A DNA stretch of 64,000 bases from Cryptomeria japonica (taxonomy: Eukaryota; Streptophyta; Pinopsida; Cupressales; Cupressaceae). The stretch lies in NCBI RefSeq assembly GCF_030272615.1, contig NC_081408.1, forward strand, positions 303,773,450-303,837,449. The letters run 5' to 3'. The translations under genes and the position numbers were made by a program. Every line of letters begins with the position of its first letter. Positions within the stretch are counted from its first letter, which is position 1. Below are positions 44,826-56,880 of this stretch, in pieces. A model generated the notes under the pieces. The model was not told the DNA's origin, did no database searches, and saw only the letters and a program-made list of their open reading frames with translations.

Positions 44826-44837
44826 TGGTATCAAAGC
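44826..44837 (+). other. Element G primer binding site
   Basis: TGGTATCAAAGC, two bases after the LTR; one mismatch (A for G) to the usual initiator tRNA-Met site. Confidence 0.82.
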
Positions 44838-44887
44838 TTTAGACTCTAGAAGAAAAGTTTAAAGGCACTTGAGTTAAAGATCCAAAG

Positions 44888-46500
44888 ATGTATAAGAGGG
44901 ATGCACTGAAGCTGAACAAGTCAAGTTTCTCTACATGGTAGAAAAGGATGAAGTTGCATCTATCAGGAGTTGGAGAATATGCTATATACTATTTGGAGAA
45001 TGATTTTGTTACACCTAGAACCTATCCATTGATTATAGAAGAGATAAAGGCAAAGCAAGAACATATTCAAGCAATGATTGAAATAACATCTGCATTGACC
45101 GACTCAGAGTTTAATGATCTAGAAGGCTGCAATGATGCAAAGGCAATGTGAGATAAGCTCATATCTGTGTATGGAGGAGATGAACATGTTCAAAGAGAAA
45201 AAGTAGATAGTCTAAGAGGACAACTTGAATCCATGAGGATGAATGAAGGTGAGAACATAACTCAGTATAGTACAAGACTAAAGGAGATTGTCAATCAAAT
45301 CAAAGGAGCATGTGGAACTATTGAAGAAAAGGATATAACAAGTAAGTTGTTAAGAACCCTTCTACCAGCTTATGCAATCTAAGTCTCTGCAATCAATGAA
45401 TTGAGGTATGTACCTAATATGCCAGTTTCTTTAGATGCTACTATTGGTAAGCTACATGCATTTGAATTAAGTAACTTTGATAACAGTGGATCTTCAATAA
45501 ATAATGTTGAATCTACATTTAGTTCTTTTCATCTTGATGAATCTAATGATTACAATGAAAGAAAGTATAAGTACTCTGAAGGAGATCACAGTGGAGCAAG
45601 TGAAAGATTTCGAAAGAACATGGAAGAAGTACACAAACTGTATGAGGAAATCAGAAAGCAGGAAGAGTTTGAAGCACTATTAGCCAAAAGGTTACCGAGA
45701 GGCAAAGGTAAGTATAAAGGAAAACTACCTTTGAAATGTTTCAATTGTGATAAGATAGGACATATAGCTTCTAACTGTCCTGACAAAGATTCTACTGAAA
45801 AGAGAGATTACCGAGATGACAGACAAAAAGATAATCATTACAGAGGATACTGAGACTTTAGAAGAAGAGATAGAAAGACATGTTTAATAGCTGATGAGGA
45901 ATCTAATGATGATAAATCAGATGAAACTGATATAGAGGAAGTAGTTTATGTGGCTATCAAAGATGGATCAGATGAAGAAAGGTATGAAGAAAAAGCCCTA
46001 ATATCTCACATAAACACTAATGATTCTTGAATCATAGATAGTGGATGTTCACATCATATGACAGGAGATAAACACAAGTTTGTTATATTAGAAGATTATG
46101 ATGGAGGCTATGTTAGATTTGGTAATGATGCACCATGTCCGGTAAGAGGTAAAGGATCCATAAAACTTCTTGACAATGCTAAATGTAATGATGTTTATTG
46201 GGTTGAAGGTTTGAAATACAATTTGTTGAGTGTAGCATAGCTAAACAACATAGGTTACCGAATAGAAATTTAGGAAGAAATTGTCAAAGTCCATGACAAG
46301 AATGGAAAGTTAGCTGCTACCAGGACACAAACAAAAGGTAATACATTTCACCTTGACTCAACTCTTAACAAGTGTTTGTATACAAAGAAAGATGATACCT
46401 GGTTATGGCATAAAAGGTTTTGTCATGTAAATTTTGATAATCTTGTCAAAATAAGTAATAATTACCGAGTAAGAGGTCTATCGAGTCTTGAAATACTAAT
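44888..46500 (+). pseudogene. Element G gag, protease and integrase start
   Basis: From ATG 44888 (MYKRDALKLNKSSFSTW). Gag core with LISVYGGDEHVQREKVDSL and MNEGENITQYSTRLKEIV, then a canonical zinc knuckle CFNCDKIGHIASNC (about 45737-45778). An acidic linker follows, then the protease site IIDSGCSHHMTGDK near 46030 and the GAG-pre-integrase block WLWHKRFCHVNFDNLVKISN. The frame is constant; about seven stops interrupt it, including a probable Trp-to-TGA just before the protease site. Near 46490 the sequence jumps to RT, so the integrase core is absent. It would have made Gag particles and protease only. Confidence 0.82.
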
Positions 46501-47464
46501 CTTAGCCATATTTGTTGATGATATTATATTTTGTGGAAATGACTCTTTATGCAAGAACTTTGGAAATGAAATGAGCTAAGAATTTGAGATGTTATTAATC
46601 AGTGAGATAAAGTATTTTATAGGTTTACAGATACTGCAAATGAAAAATGAGATTTTCATTACTCAATCCAAGTACATAAAGGAAATCTTGAAGAAATTTG
46701 GAATGGAGGATTCAAAACCAGTAAGTACTCCTATGGCTACCAACTATAAATTATCAAAGAATGATGAATCTACATCTATTGATGAGACACTTTACCGATC
46801 CATGATTGGAAAGCTACAATATGTTGTTCACAGCAAACCAGACATAGCACATGCAGTAGGTATAGCTGCAAGATTCTCTACAGATCCTAAGGAAACACAC
46901 ATGACAGCAATCAAAAGAATTTTTAGATACTTGAAAGACACTGAGGATTATGGCTTAGTATATCAGAAAGGAAATGATTTTGATTTAAAAGTTTATACTG
47001 ATGCTGATTGGGCAGGCAACATTGATGATAGAAAAAGCACAAGTGGAGGAGCTTTCTTTTTAGGAGAAAGACTAGTGAGTTGGCTTAGCAAGAAACAAGG
47101 ATGTGTTTCACAGTCAACAGTAGAAGCTGAATACGTTGCTACAGCATTGAATTGTATCAACATTGCATGGATCAAACAACTATTGGAAGGTATAAATGAG
47201 AAAGTTACCGAGCCAGTAACTATTTTCTGTGATAATACTAGTGCCATTAACATTTCAAAGAATCCTGTTATGCACTCTAAGACAAAGCACATCTCTATCA
47301 AATATCATTATCTTAGAGAAGAAGCTCAAGAGAAGAAATTGGTGTTGGAGTATGTTAGCACAAAGAAACAAATAGCAAATATCTTCATGAAGCCACTACC
47401 AAGGGACACTTTTGAATATCTCAGAAGTAAGTTAGGGGTCCTACCCCTATCTTCTACTCACTGA
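46501..47464 (+). pseudogene. Element G C-terminal RT and RNase H
   Basis: In frame with gag after an internal deletion. It begins at the RT catalytic box (ILAIFVDDIIFCGND), then MSxEFEMLLISEIKYFIGLQ (TAA at 46577), SKYIKEILKKFGMEDSKPV, and the RNase H domain: YTDADWAGNIDDRKSTSG, QSTVEAEYVATALN, IFCDNTSAINISKN, KHISIKYHYLREE. It ends FEYLRSKLGVLPL, the usual copia terminus. RNase H acidic residues are in place. Without the fingers and most of the palm, RT could not work. 291 open codons after the single stop. Confidence 0.9.
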
Positions 47465-47902
47465 CTATCAATCCAATGACTCCAATGAATACATTTTAGG
47501 AATTGATGCTAACTAACACACTTTAGGATGTTCTCTAAAGATGTACAGGAAATAGTATAGGAAATATTACAGGAAACAATACAGGGAACAGGAATTGAAG
47601 ACAAAATGCTCTAACTGAGATTGAAACTGAATTGACACAATACAGCAAGAATTCACTTCATACAGGAAGAAATTATGTTTTAGTTCTTTACTTTTTGGCA
47701 TTGTTGTCAAAGGGGGAGAAAATTGAGAAAGGGGAGAACACTAAAGATTGGAAAGAAGACTAAAAGAAAATAGGAGAAGTCTAAAGTATGGGGGAGAAGT
47801 CTGTTGACAACAAGAGAGCATTTCAGCCTTTCAGAATCATAGCAATCCGAATCTTTTAAGGTCAAATCAATTGGTTTTGCCATCAATGCCAAAGGGGGAT
47901 AT
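47465..47902 (+). other. Element G 3' region with repeated polypurine tracts
   Basis: Non-coding. Purine tracts: AAAGGGGGAGAA (47709), AAAGGGGAGAAC (about 47728), ATGGGGGAGAAG (about 47789), and the terminal AAAGGGGGATAT before the LTR (47891-47902). The context CATCAATGCCAAAGGGGG is nearly identical to that next to the C 3' LTR. Confidence 0.72.
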
Positions 47903-49429
47903 TGTTGGCATTTGGCATTATAACAGATAATGAAGGATTGTTGACATTTTAATAAGAATATTGAGAAGGTTGTTGATGATTATGGATATAACTGATTAAG
48001 GATGTTTACTATCTTGATATTATTATTTTGTCATTGAGGTCAAGAAATTGATTTTCTAACTTAGTATGATGTTGCTATATCTTGAGAAGTATGATTTGAA
48101 AAGTATAAAGATGTCGGTAAAAGACACAGGAAAGAATATGATGAGTAAGGGGATGAATAAGGTATTCAATGGGGCAACTATTACCGAGTCAGACAATGAT
48201 GAGATCATGATGTTTAGATTGTTTTAACATCATACATATGTTGTAAATTGTAAGATTAATACTATACTATGTTATCAAGCAAAGAACCTAGTCGGTAAAC
48301 CCTAAGGTTATCACTATCGGTTAATGAAGGCGGAATGTCTACCGAGTGAAGTTTACTATTTACTGAGTTGTAACTAAGTTGTAACCGAGCTGTAACAGAA
48401 TGCATTAAATGTTTACATGCATTATTTAATGAATGAAGCTGATGAGATGGAACTGATTAAATGATTAGTATGCCGTAAATATAGTTTGTTAATGAATCTA
48501 TGGTAAAGGAAAGTTGGCATGAAGATCTACAATTCAGATTGAACCGTAATACCCTAGCACAAGTTCCAAGAAATATATGCAAGTTCCAAGGCAGGGTAAA
48601 ACATTTTCAGATCGAAAGATGCATTGAGCCTGGACAAGATTGAAGATCTGATGGCTATGATTGATCATGGGAAATGTGATCAAGGAGATTAAGCAATTAG
48701 CTAATTGTTTATAAATAGGAAGCTGTGGATAAACAATAAATGTGGGCAAGTGTATGCATAGGGATGCTACATAGTGATTACCGAGCACTGAAGCTTGAAG
48801 ACCTGTTTGAATAACATAGTATAGAAGCCCAACAGATGGACAAAATTAGTTCTATGTCTAGATTGTATTGAACAAATAAGAATCTACTTTAGCATTTTAG
48901 ATGTGAAGTTGCAAATAGATTTTACTACTGTTATTTTGTGAAAGTGACAGAAAATCTCTTAACCGAGTGGACTTAACAGTCTTATTTGTAAAACCCTCTA
49001 GCAAGATGACATTCTGATTGAGTGTTTAAAATCCTTTAACAAGGTGACTTCTTACAAGGTGAAGATTGTAATAGATCTGAGGGAAATCCCTTAACCGGGT
49101 CACATCTAGCAATGTGTTTGTAATCTTTAACAGGATTTTCTTTTAACCAAGCATACTCTAGAAGAGTATATTTCTTAGTGGGTCCGAAATCCCACAATGG
49201 TTTTTCCCTATTTGGGTTTCCAAGTTAAATTTGGTGTTATGAGGTTTATGATGTTTATATGCTTTTGAGTTTGCATGATTAACAATTTTGGGTTATATTA
49301 CTAAAGTATATGTTATCGAGGTTGAATATGATGTTTTTATGGAAGATTAAGTTTGTATGATTCACCCCCCCTCCCCTCTCATCTTGTTGGCTATTGGATC
49401 TGTACTTATATTAAGTATCAAAACTATCA
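47903..49429 (+). repeat. Element G 3' LTR
   Basis: 1,527 bp, TGTTGGCATTTGGCATTATA to AAAACTATCA, colinear with the 5' LTR. TATAAATAG at 48710-48718. Confidence 0.92.
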
Positions 49430-49984
49430 CTTTTTGGGTGCAATTTTTTTTTATTTGGGCTAATTTTTCGTGCTCTTCGTAGTGGTGTGGTTATTTTTTG
49501 GTTTTGGTGCACAGGGTTTTCAGAATTTTCAGATTCTCTCAGTTGTACCTGTCCAATCCTCAATTCTACAACTTCAAAGGCCTCGTTTGAGCTCATACGA
49601 CCTCCTTTTCAGGTGTCATTTTTTTGAAATTGCATGTTTTTTCATCTACTTTCATAATCTATGATCAGATTTCAAAGATTTTAAGTAGAAATTGTACTTT
49701 CAGATATTGGTCTTATTTGGCCTATTTGGTACTTGTAAATTGCTTGGATCTTAGTTTAGATCTCTTGAATTATTTGTTTGAGTCTCTTTTGGCCTTATTG
49801 AGGCAGATGTAAAATTGAAATCAGAAGTCCACTTTGCCATTTTTTGCAAGTGGCCCATTGTACATGCACTAAGTATAAAGTGCCAAATCATCACTTTTGG
49901 GGGGGTTCTTTGATTGAGTGAATTTGGGGGGGTGTCTTGTGTGATTTTGCCTCTCTTTCCTTGTGCTCTTTCATTTTTGTTGCA
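49430..49984 (+). other. Element E leader, second part
   Basis: Continuation of the E leader, similar in phrases to the leader of D (GCTCATACGACCTCC, AAGTGGCCCATTGTA, CTAAGTATAAAGTGCC). No gene. Confidence 0.6.
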
Positions 49985-50967
49985 ATGAGTCCTCATAAAT
50001 TTCCACCTTTAACTCCACATAATTATGCATCATGGAAAATTAAAGTATGGAGCAAATTAATGGAAAAAGGTCTCATGCATTACATAGATGGAACAATAGA
50101 CCTGATCCTAAGGCTGATCCTAATGCTCAATTAGAATGGCTCACTAAGAATTGCATGGCTCTTGGAACTTTGTGCAAGTATGTATCAGATGACCTCATCT
50201 TTCATATTGAAAAGTGTACTACAATCAAAGATGCTTGGGATATGTTTCAGAAATTGTATGGTCAAGTTGATGAAATTAGAGGTTATAAGATTGACAATGA
50301 GCTCACCAACTTGGATCCCAAGAGTTTGGTACAATCCAAGATTATGTCACGAAAGAAAATGAGCTAAGAGCAAAGCTTAAGGATTGTGGAATTGATAAAA
50401 AGGATGCCCAGTTGATATTCAACTTGTTGGACAAGCTTGCACCAGAATATGCAGCATTTGTGTCTAGCTTCCAAACTCTTCATTTGACAGTGGGGAGTTC
50501 CTATGTTATGCCTTCATTTGATACTTTCACAGAAATTTTTATATTGGAACAATCTAGCTGTTGAACATGGGGTTTCTCAAGTCTTCAAAGTCCAAGGCTT
50601 TGGTGGCTAATCAAGGGAATCAAGGAAGTCAAGGCATAGATTCCAACAAGAAGAAGAAGAAATCTAAGTCATAGCCACAACAGGAAAAAGGATAATCATC
50701 CTCTCCATCACAAGGTGATTTTTCATCCTCTTCCAAGAAGGGGACACCACCTAAGAAGGATAAGCCAACTTGTGCATATTGCAAGAAGTATGGTCATGAT
50801 GAGCATCGATGCCACACAAAACAAGTTGATGAGTTAACTAATCTTCTTAAGAAAAATAACATCAACCTGCCATCCGCCTACACAAAGAAGGATTCATCTC
50901 CTTCCTCTTCTGCACATTCTAAGGGAAAAGGGCAAGCATTTGTGGCTACAACAAGTTCTTCACAATA
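49985..50967 (+). pseudogene. Element E gag
   Basis: Starts MSPHKFPPLTPHNYASWKIK, parallel to MGSPKFPLLTPHNYASWRIK in D. UBN2-type copia gag: LTKNCMALGTLCKYVSDDLI, DAWDMFQKLYGQVDEIRGYK and NLLDKLAPEYAAFVSSF. It ends in the zinc knuckle CAYCKKYGHDEHRC, a good CX2CX4HX4C. A frameshift near 50100 (a few codons lost relative to D) and another near 50330 break it, along with several stops (for example near 50562 and 50965). It would form the particle. Confidence 0.82.
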
Positions 50968-52452
50968 GTGGATACTTGACTCAGGTGCCTCATATCACAT
51001 GGGTTCTACAAAGGAGAAGTTTTCTTCATTGGAGCCATCTAAGGTACCTCACATTTACATAGGTGATGATACACAAGTAGAGGTTGAAGGGAAAGGTTTA
51101 GTTGACATGGATGATGGAACATTTGAGAATGTTCTCTATGTTCCTAACTTGTCTACCAACCTTCTCTCTATCTACCAAATCACTTACTATGGGAATGGGA
51201 AAAAGGTTGAGTTTACACCAGATTCAGTTGTGGTAAAGGAACTTGATGATGATGCCTTGGTAGCAGTGGGACAAGTCAATGACAACTCAAGGCTTTATTC
51301 ATTCTCCCACTTTGTGCCAAGTTCACCTTCTAGGGCCTTTCTTACTCATTCAAATTTAGAAAGTAAGCTATGGCATGAGCGGTTTGGTCACCTCAACTAC
51401 CGCTATCTTCAGCAGCTTCACACTAAAGACATGGTCATAGGTCTACCTCAAATTAGTTTTTCAAAGGGTGTATGTTCAAGTTGTTCCATGGGCAAGCATC
51501 CTGAGGAAAAGTTTGATAAAGAGAAAGCTTGGAGAGATTTGGAAGTTCTTCAACTTGTTCACAGCGATGTAGCAGGTCCATTTCCAGCACCTTCATTTAG
51601 TAAGGCCCGCTATGTCCTCACCTTCATTGATGACTACTCCCACTTCACTTGGGTCTACTTTCTTATTTATAAGAGTGAAGTATTTGATAGATTTCAGGAC
51701 TTCAAGACTCGTGTGGAGAAGCAATCCGGGAAAGTGGTGAAGATTCTTTGCACAGATAATGGAAGGGAATATGTGAACAAAAGACTTGAGGATTTTTGTA
51801 CATTTGAGGGGATTGATCTTCAGCATTCTATCACATACACTCCACAATAGAATGGAGTTGCAGAACACAAGAATAGAACTCTCGAAGAAATGGCTAGTTG
51901 TATGATTCATGCACATTCTCTTGATCCTGCCTTTTGGGCCGAGGCTATCAGTTGTGCCACACACATCCAGAATCGGGTTCCTCACAAAGCTTTGCAAGTT
52001 ATTACTCCTTTTGAGGCTTGGGCTGGTAGGAAACCGATTGTGAGATATTTTAGAGTCTTTGGGTGTCCAGCGTGGGCTTGCATAACTCCACAAAAATGCA
52101 AGGCATTGGAACCTTAGAGTCAGCCTTGCATATTTGTTGGATATCCTGAGGGTGTTAAGGCATATAGATTGATGGATCCTGAGACACATTAGGTGTTCAT
52201 TGAGAGGAGTGTTCACTTTGAGAAAAGCTCTCCTAGCTTAGCCTCTCTACCTCCTCCACCTTCCTATATTATGGATAGTGATGCTAGTGATTCAGATGAT
52301 GAGACTCCTTCAACTCTGACTCGCAGGGTTATACCTCCGCAGGGTCCGCTTGTAGTTGAGGAGCCTTGTTCTCCACCTCCACCTAGACCTCGTTGGGCTC
52401 GACAGACACTTGAGTCCATGGTTTCTCTTGTTGGGGATCCTTTAGATACATG
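50968..52452 (+). pseudogene. Element E protease and integrase
   Basis: Protease site WILDSGASYHMGSTKEK. Then GAG-pre-integrase (KLWHERFGHLNYRYLQQL, CSSCSMGKHPEEKF: the HHCC zinc module) and the DDE core: LVHSDVAGPF (Asp), LCTDNGREYVN (Asp), NGVAEHKNRTLEEM (Glu). All three catalytic residues are kept. A 283-codon open run ends at TAG 51848, where CAG is expected. The C-terminal part passes PFEAWAGRKPIVRYFRVFGC and a Ser/Asp/Pro-rich linker. Stops at 51848, about 52115, about 52190 and 52451. It would integrate element cDNA. Confidence 0.88.
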
Positions 52453-54018
52453 AAGAACTCGATCACAACATTATGATCTTCCACATGCATTCATTTCTAC
52501 TGCTTTCGATCCACAGACATTTCAAGAAGCATCAAGGGTTCCTGAGTGGGACCAAGCTATGGAGGAAGAGTATAGTTCCTTGATGAGGAACAACACATGG
52601 GATTTAGTCCATCTCCCTAAGGGGAGAAAGATGGTTGATGTAAGTGGATCTATCAGACCAAGTATGTTGTGAATGGTAGTGTGGATAAGTATAAGGCTTG
52701 GCTTGTTGCGAAAGGTTTCTCTTAGGTTGCAGGTGTTGACTATACTGAGACCTTTGTGCCTATAGCCAAGATGAACTCCATCTACTTGACACTTGCTATT
52801 GTTGTAGCTCATAGTTGGGTTGTACATCAGATGGATGTGAAGAGTACTTTTCTTCATGGTGACCTTGATAAGGAGATATATATGGAGCAGCCGCAGGGTT
52901 TCATCCAAGATACTTCCTTGGTTTGCAGACTAAGGAAATCTCTCTATGGCCTTAAGAAGGCCCCCAGGGCTTGGTATGCCAAGATGGATTCCTTTCATCT
53001 CTCAGCAAGGTTCACTAGGTGTCATTCTAATCTGAATGTCTATATTTTGTGACAAGATGACTCTCACTTGATACTTGTGCTCTATGTTGATGATTTGATC
53101 ATTACAGGGAGTACTGCATCCATCATTAGCAAGGTCAATTCTGCTTTGCATGATAGATTTGCTATGACTGACTTGGGTCTTTTGCACTACTTTCTCAGGA
53201 TAGAGATTTCATAGTCACCTTCTGGGATTACACTATCACAGCCCAAGTATGCTCTTGATCTACTTGCACACTTTCATATGGCTGATTGTAAGCCTGCCTC
53301 AACTCCCTTTCTTTCAGGAGTCAAGCTTGAGGCTCATTGTTCTTCTCCACTAGTTGATGCCACTTTGTATTGTCAGCTTGTGGGTAGTCTCATCTACTTA
53401 ACCCATACACGCCCTGATATTTCATTTGCAGTTGGCATGGTTTCTCGCTTCATGTAGGAACCACATGAGCTTCATTGGAAAGCTGCCAAATGCATCCTTC
53501 ATTACATCCAGGGTACACATCACTATGGGATTCACTATGCAGCAGGCACAGGAATTTGCCTGGTTGGTTACACAGACTCCAATTGGGCTGGCGATCTTGA
53601 TGATTGTAAGTCTACTTCCGGTTATATTTTTTACCTTGGTTCAGGCCCCATTTGTTGGCAAAGCAAGAAGCAACATGTTATTGCTCTCTCTTCGACTGAG
53701 GTTGAGTATCGAGGCGCTGTTAATGCAGTGACTGAGACCATTTGGCTCCAGCAGATTCTCACAAAGTTTGGGTTCACTACTCCACAACCGACAGTTCTAC
53801 ATTGTGACAATCAAAGTGCTATTGCTATCTCAAAGAACCCGATCCAACATCAGCAGACCAAACACATCGAGATCCATATGCACTGTATCTGAGAGTTGAT
53901 TCAAGAGCAGGTCATTGATTTGCAATATTGTCCTACAGCAGACCAGGTTGCAGACATATTCACCAAACCTTTCACCGAGAGTAAGTTCCAACAGTTGCGA
54001 ACTCTCTTGGGGGTGTGA
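52453..54018 (+). pseudogene. Element E reverse transcriptase and RNase H
   Basis: RT begins EASRVPEWDQAMEEEYSSL and NNTWDLVHLPKGRK. After frame changes near 52640 and 53050 it continues with VDYTETFVPIAKMNSI, VHQMDVKSTFLHGDLDKEIY, CRLRKSLYGLKKAPRAWY and the catalytic LYVDDLIITG near 53083, intact. RNase H: GYTDSNWAGDLDDCKSTSG, LSSTEVEYRGAVNA, HCDNQSAIAISKN. It ends KFQQLRTLLGV with TGA at 54016. Stops include TAGs near 53211 and 53457 and a TGA near 53890. A typical copia terminus. Confidence 0.88.
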
Positions 54019-54313
54019 GATGTGTCATTAGGGGGGGTCAGCTGACTTCTCCTTCTTCTCTTATGGGGGGACTTTTTCCTCTTTGAGGTTTTGTTCTTCT
54101 TCTTTGAGAGTCTTTTGTACTTTCATCTCTCTTTTGGGGGGGAGTTTTTTCCCACTGGGTTTTCTCCTTTTCTCCATTTGTGAGAGATTGCATTACATGG
54201 TTTTGCTTGCATTTGCATATTGTACATGGGTTCCTATCATGGCCTAGTAGCCGGGACCCATCTTCCATTGTTGACTTGAGTCTTCATTCCCCTAAGTTGC
54301 ACTTAAGGGGGGG
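54019..54313 (+). other. Element E 3' region and polypurine tract
   Basis: Non-coding with several G-runs (TTAGGGGGGGTCAGC, ATGGGGGGACTTTTTCC) and the terminal PPT CTTAAGGGGGGGTG before 54314, the same as in element D. Confidence 0.78.
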
Positions 54314-54764
54314 TGTTGGTGTAAATAAATATTCATTATGGATATTATTACACTTTACTTAAGTTAACTTAGGATAATGTATTTCTTCGTAGTTTGGATT
54401 TGAGACACTTAGGGAAGTGTGCACATAGGGATAGAGCTTGTAGGAGAAATTCCACCTTTTGTGGTCTTGTTTTGTTGTTACACTCCACATTCGGTGGGTC
54501 ATCCACCTCTTGTAGAATATTATATTATTTCTCCTACCTACCCCTAGTATTTCTTACCTACCCTTGTTTCTCATTGAGCCACATGTCATGATTGTGTGCT
54601 CGTACATCCATATGGCCTTTCCTATATAAGAAGGCCTATATTCATTGCATTGGTGAATGTAGTTGATCATTTTCATATTGATGAGAATACAGTTTGTTCT
54701 TGTCATTCTTTTGTCTCTATTTTTATACTTTTCATTGTGCCCTTGATCTTGGCAAAATCTCACA
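54314..54764 (+). repeat. Element E 3' LTR
   Basis: 451 bp, TGTTGGTGTAAATAAATATTC to AAAATCTCACA, followed by the target copy TGGAT. TATATAAG at 54623-54630 is the likely TATA box. Confidence 0.93.
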
Positions 54765-54769
54765 TGGAT

Positions 54770-55532
54770 AATAAAACACCACATAGATCATACCATTTTC
54801 AAATATTATTTTATCAAACATGACAAAAGAAAGGCTTTCAGCTCTAATGCACAAAACAATACTACCAATTATACCAATGTAGCATTTGACTATGTAATTA
54901 ACACATTAAGTGAAGGACATGAAATGGTAGCTACAATCACAGTGAATTCTAAAAGCAGGGATTGTGTCATCATCGCTAGAAGAACAAAAGTCACATTACA
55001 AGGAGTGCCTTCAAACCTGCCTTCAATAACTAGCAACTACAATATGGTGGATCAGTTGAAGCGAATTCCAGCCCAAATTTCAATATTTGAGTTATTGCGC
55101 ATATCACCTTCCCATAAAGAAGTTTTGGATAAAGACTTACAAGATTCAATTTTTGTTAGAGATATTGATGAGAACGCATTTCAATCAATGGTTGGAAACT
55201 TGGTATCTTCAAAGGTCACATTCACTGAACAAGATGTCCCTGTAAACCGATCGATGCATAATGATCCCTTGCACTTGGAATCTTTCATTAATTGAAAAAA
55301 GGTTCGAAGAGTACTTATAGATGGTGGCGATGACCTCAACATATGCACTCTACATTTGATCAAAGCTTTAGGATATTTTGAACATTATAGTGATTCTACT
55401 AAGAGAATCAATATCAAAGCATGTGATGATGAGGAATGCCCTTCTAAGGGCATGGTGACTTTAGTAGTACAAGTGGGACTAGTTACAATAAATATCACCT
55501 TTTAAGTCCTAGATAGAGAATAGGGGTACAAT
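54770..55532 (+). pseudogene. Element F gag end and protease
   Basis: Resumes the F frame after E. The pre-protease block DQLKRIPAQISIFELLRISP is followed by SHKEVLDKDLQDSIFVRDID. The protease loop VLIDGGDDLNICTL parallels VLIDGGAGLNICTL in B, with Ala-Gly replaced by Asp-Asp next to the active site. The second half is KRINIKACDDEECPSKG. Stops near 55292, 55505 and 55523. It would process the polyprotein. Confidence 0.78.
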
Positions 55533-56880
55533 ATGTTGTTAGGTCGCCCATGGATACATACAATACAAGTAGTACCATCAACTTTTCACCAATGTTTAAA
55601 GTTCCCATACAATGGTATAGAGATTACTATCCATGGTGACCCAAACCTTTTTCAACACTATAATTATTTAAGGGCAAGCTTAGACAATCAAGTACTAAAA
55701 GATCAGGAAGCTCCTATTCACCTACAAATAGAATCATTATCAATTAAAGAAATAGAGAAAACTACACCAACTACATCTTCTCTGCATATTAAAGAAATTG
55801 GTTGTGGAGAATATTCTATTTCAAGCACATCAGACAACAAACAGTCATCATTTTCTCCCAAGTCCTTTGGGAAGCCTCAAAACACAACAATGAAGCAAGA
55901 TAAAGGAAAAGTAATAGCAAAGCATTTAGATTCTTGCTCTTTCATTAGATGGGGAGACCTACAAGAAGAATCTCTAAATGAAGATATCAATCACTGGATA
56001 TACAGAGAAGAAGATGACATGGTAGTATGCAGGATACCTCTACATCAATATGGAAATGACTTCAAGATGTTACAAAAACATGGGTATGATGGCACCACGG
56101 GATTAGGACTACAAAAGAAAGGAATATTAGAATTTGTTTTACCACATGAAAACCCAAAGAATCAAGGCTTGGGATATAAATATGTGCCACAAATAATAGA
56201 ATCTAGACAACATACATTGGATATATTGAACAAGCCAAGGTTACCCTTAGAATACATACCACAAAATCAGTCATCAACAAAGATATATGTCTCTCCACCT
56301 CAAAAAAGAAAGAGACCACCAACATCTCCTATCATGGAACCAGATGGTGAAGACATGAGGCAACTTCTGCAAGAACCTAGAATAGAGACATCTAGCAGTA
56401 CAGGACCTGAATCATCTGTACAAGTGAACATGGTAATAGATACAGGCTTAAAACCAATAGATGAACCAAATCCTTGGTTACTGTCAATACTTTTGCCAAG
56501 AGAAATGACTGTAGCTCCTCCTTTTGAATCAGATGAAGAAAGACTACAAAGACTAATATCAGTCTTAATAAGGGTATCCACAATACAAAGGATATCCACT
56601 CATTTAGAACAAACTCAGTTACCAGAACAAGAGCAGATAAGTGACACATAATCAGAAAGTGAAACATACATGGAAAGCGTCACACATTCTCATGACTATG
56701 AAGTTTCCTTTGACAATGAAGACAACCCACTACCAATTTATGATGAAGAAACAACTGATTATAACCAAGTATGCATGATATTAGGATCCTCTAAGACAAC
56801 ATGAAACAAAGACTTGCTCCTCATGCATCCATGTTTGATTGACTGGGGGCAAGAAGGAAAGCCACAATTAGATTGGTTTC
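55533..56880 (+). pseudogene. Element F protease end and G-patch linker, part 1
   Basis: A 372-codon open run: MLLGRPWIHTIQVVPSTFHQ (end of protease), a Ser-rich linker, FIRWGDLQEESLNEDINHWI, then the G-patch-like segment DFKMLQKHGYDGTTGLGLQ followed by KKGILEF and NQGLGYKY (about 56050-56180), better preserved in glycines than in B. The acidic part continues past TAA 56649 to PQLDWF, where solo LTR H interrupts at 56881. Confidence 0.75.

Larger units (their letters stand above)
43310..49429 (+). mobile_element. Element G: copia-type element with in-frame INT-RT deletion
   Basis: LTRs 43310-44823 and 47903-49429. Flanks CTTTA (43305-43309) and CTTTT (49430-49434) form a 5-bp target duplication with one mismatch. 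The PBS is TGGTATCAAAGC. It encodes gag, protease, the start of integrase and then the end of RT plus RNase H in a single frame; most of integrase and RT is missing. Several polypurine tracts precede the 3' LTR. It must have been moved by a relative. Confidence 0.9.
42385..54764 (+). mobile_element. Element E: copia-type element
   Basis: LTRs 42385-42830 and 54314-54764, perfect target duplication TGGAT (42380-42384 and 54765-54769), initiator-Met PBS, gag-PR-INT-RT-RNH order (Ty1/copia) and PPT. Interrupted in its leader by element G. Coding frame damaged by one clear frameshift in gag, one in RT, and several TAG/TGA stops. The LTR and gag families are shared with element D. Confidence 0.93.

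Noticed and set aside
51593-52216. Minus-strand 207-codon frame
   Set aside because: Antisense shadow of the conserved element E integrase frame; no independent motif.
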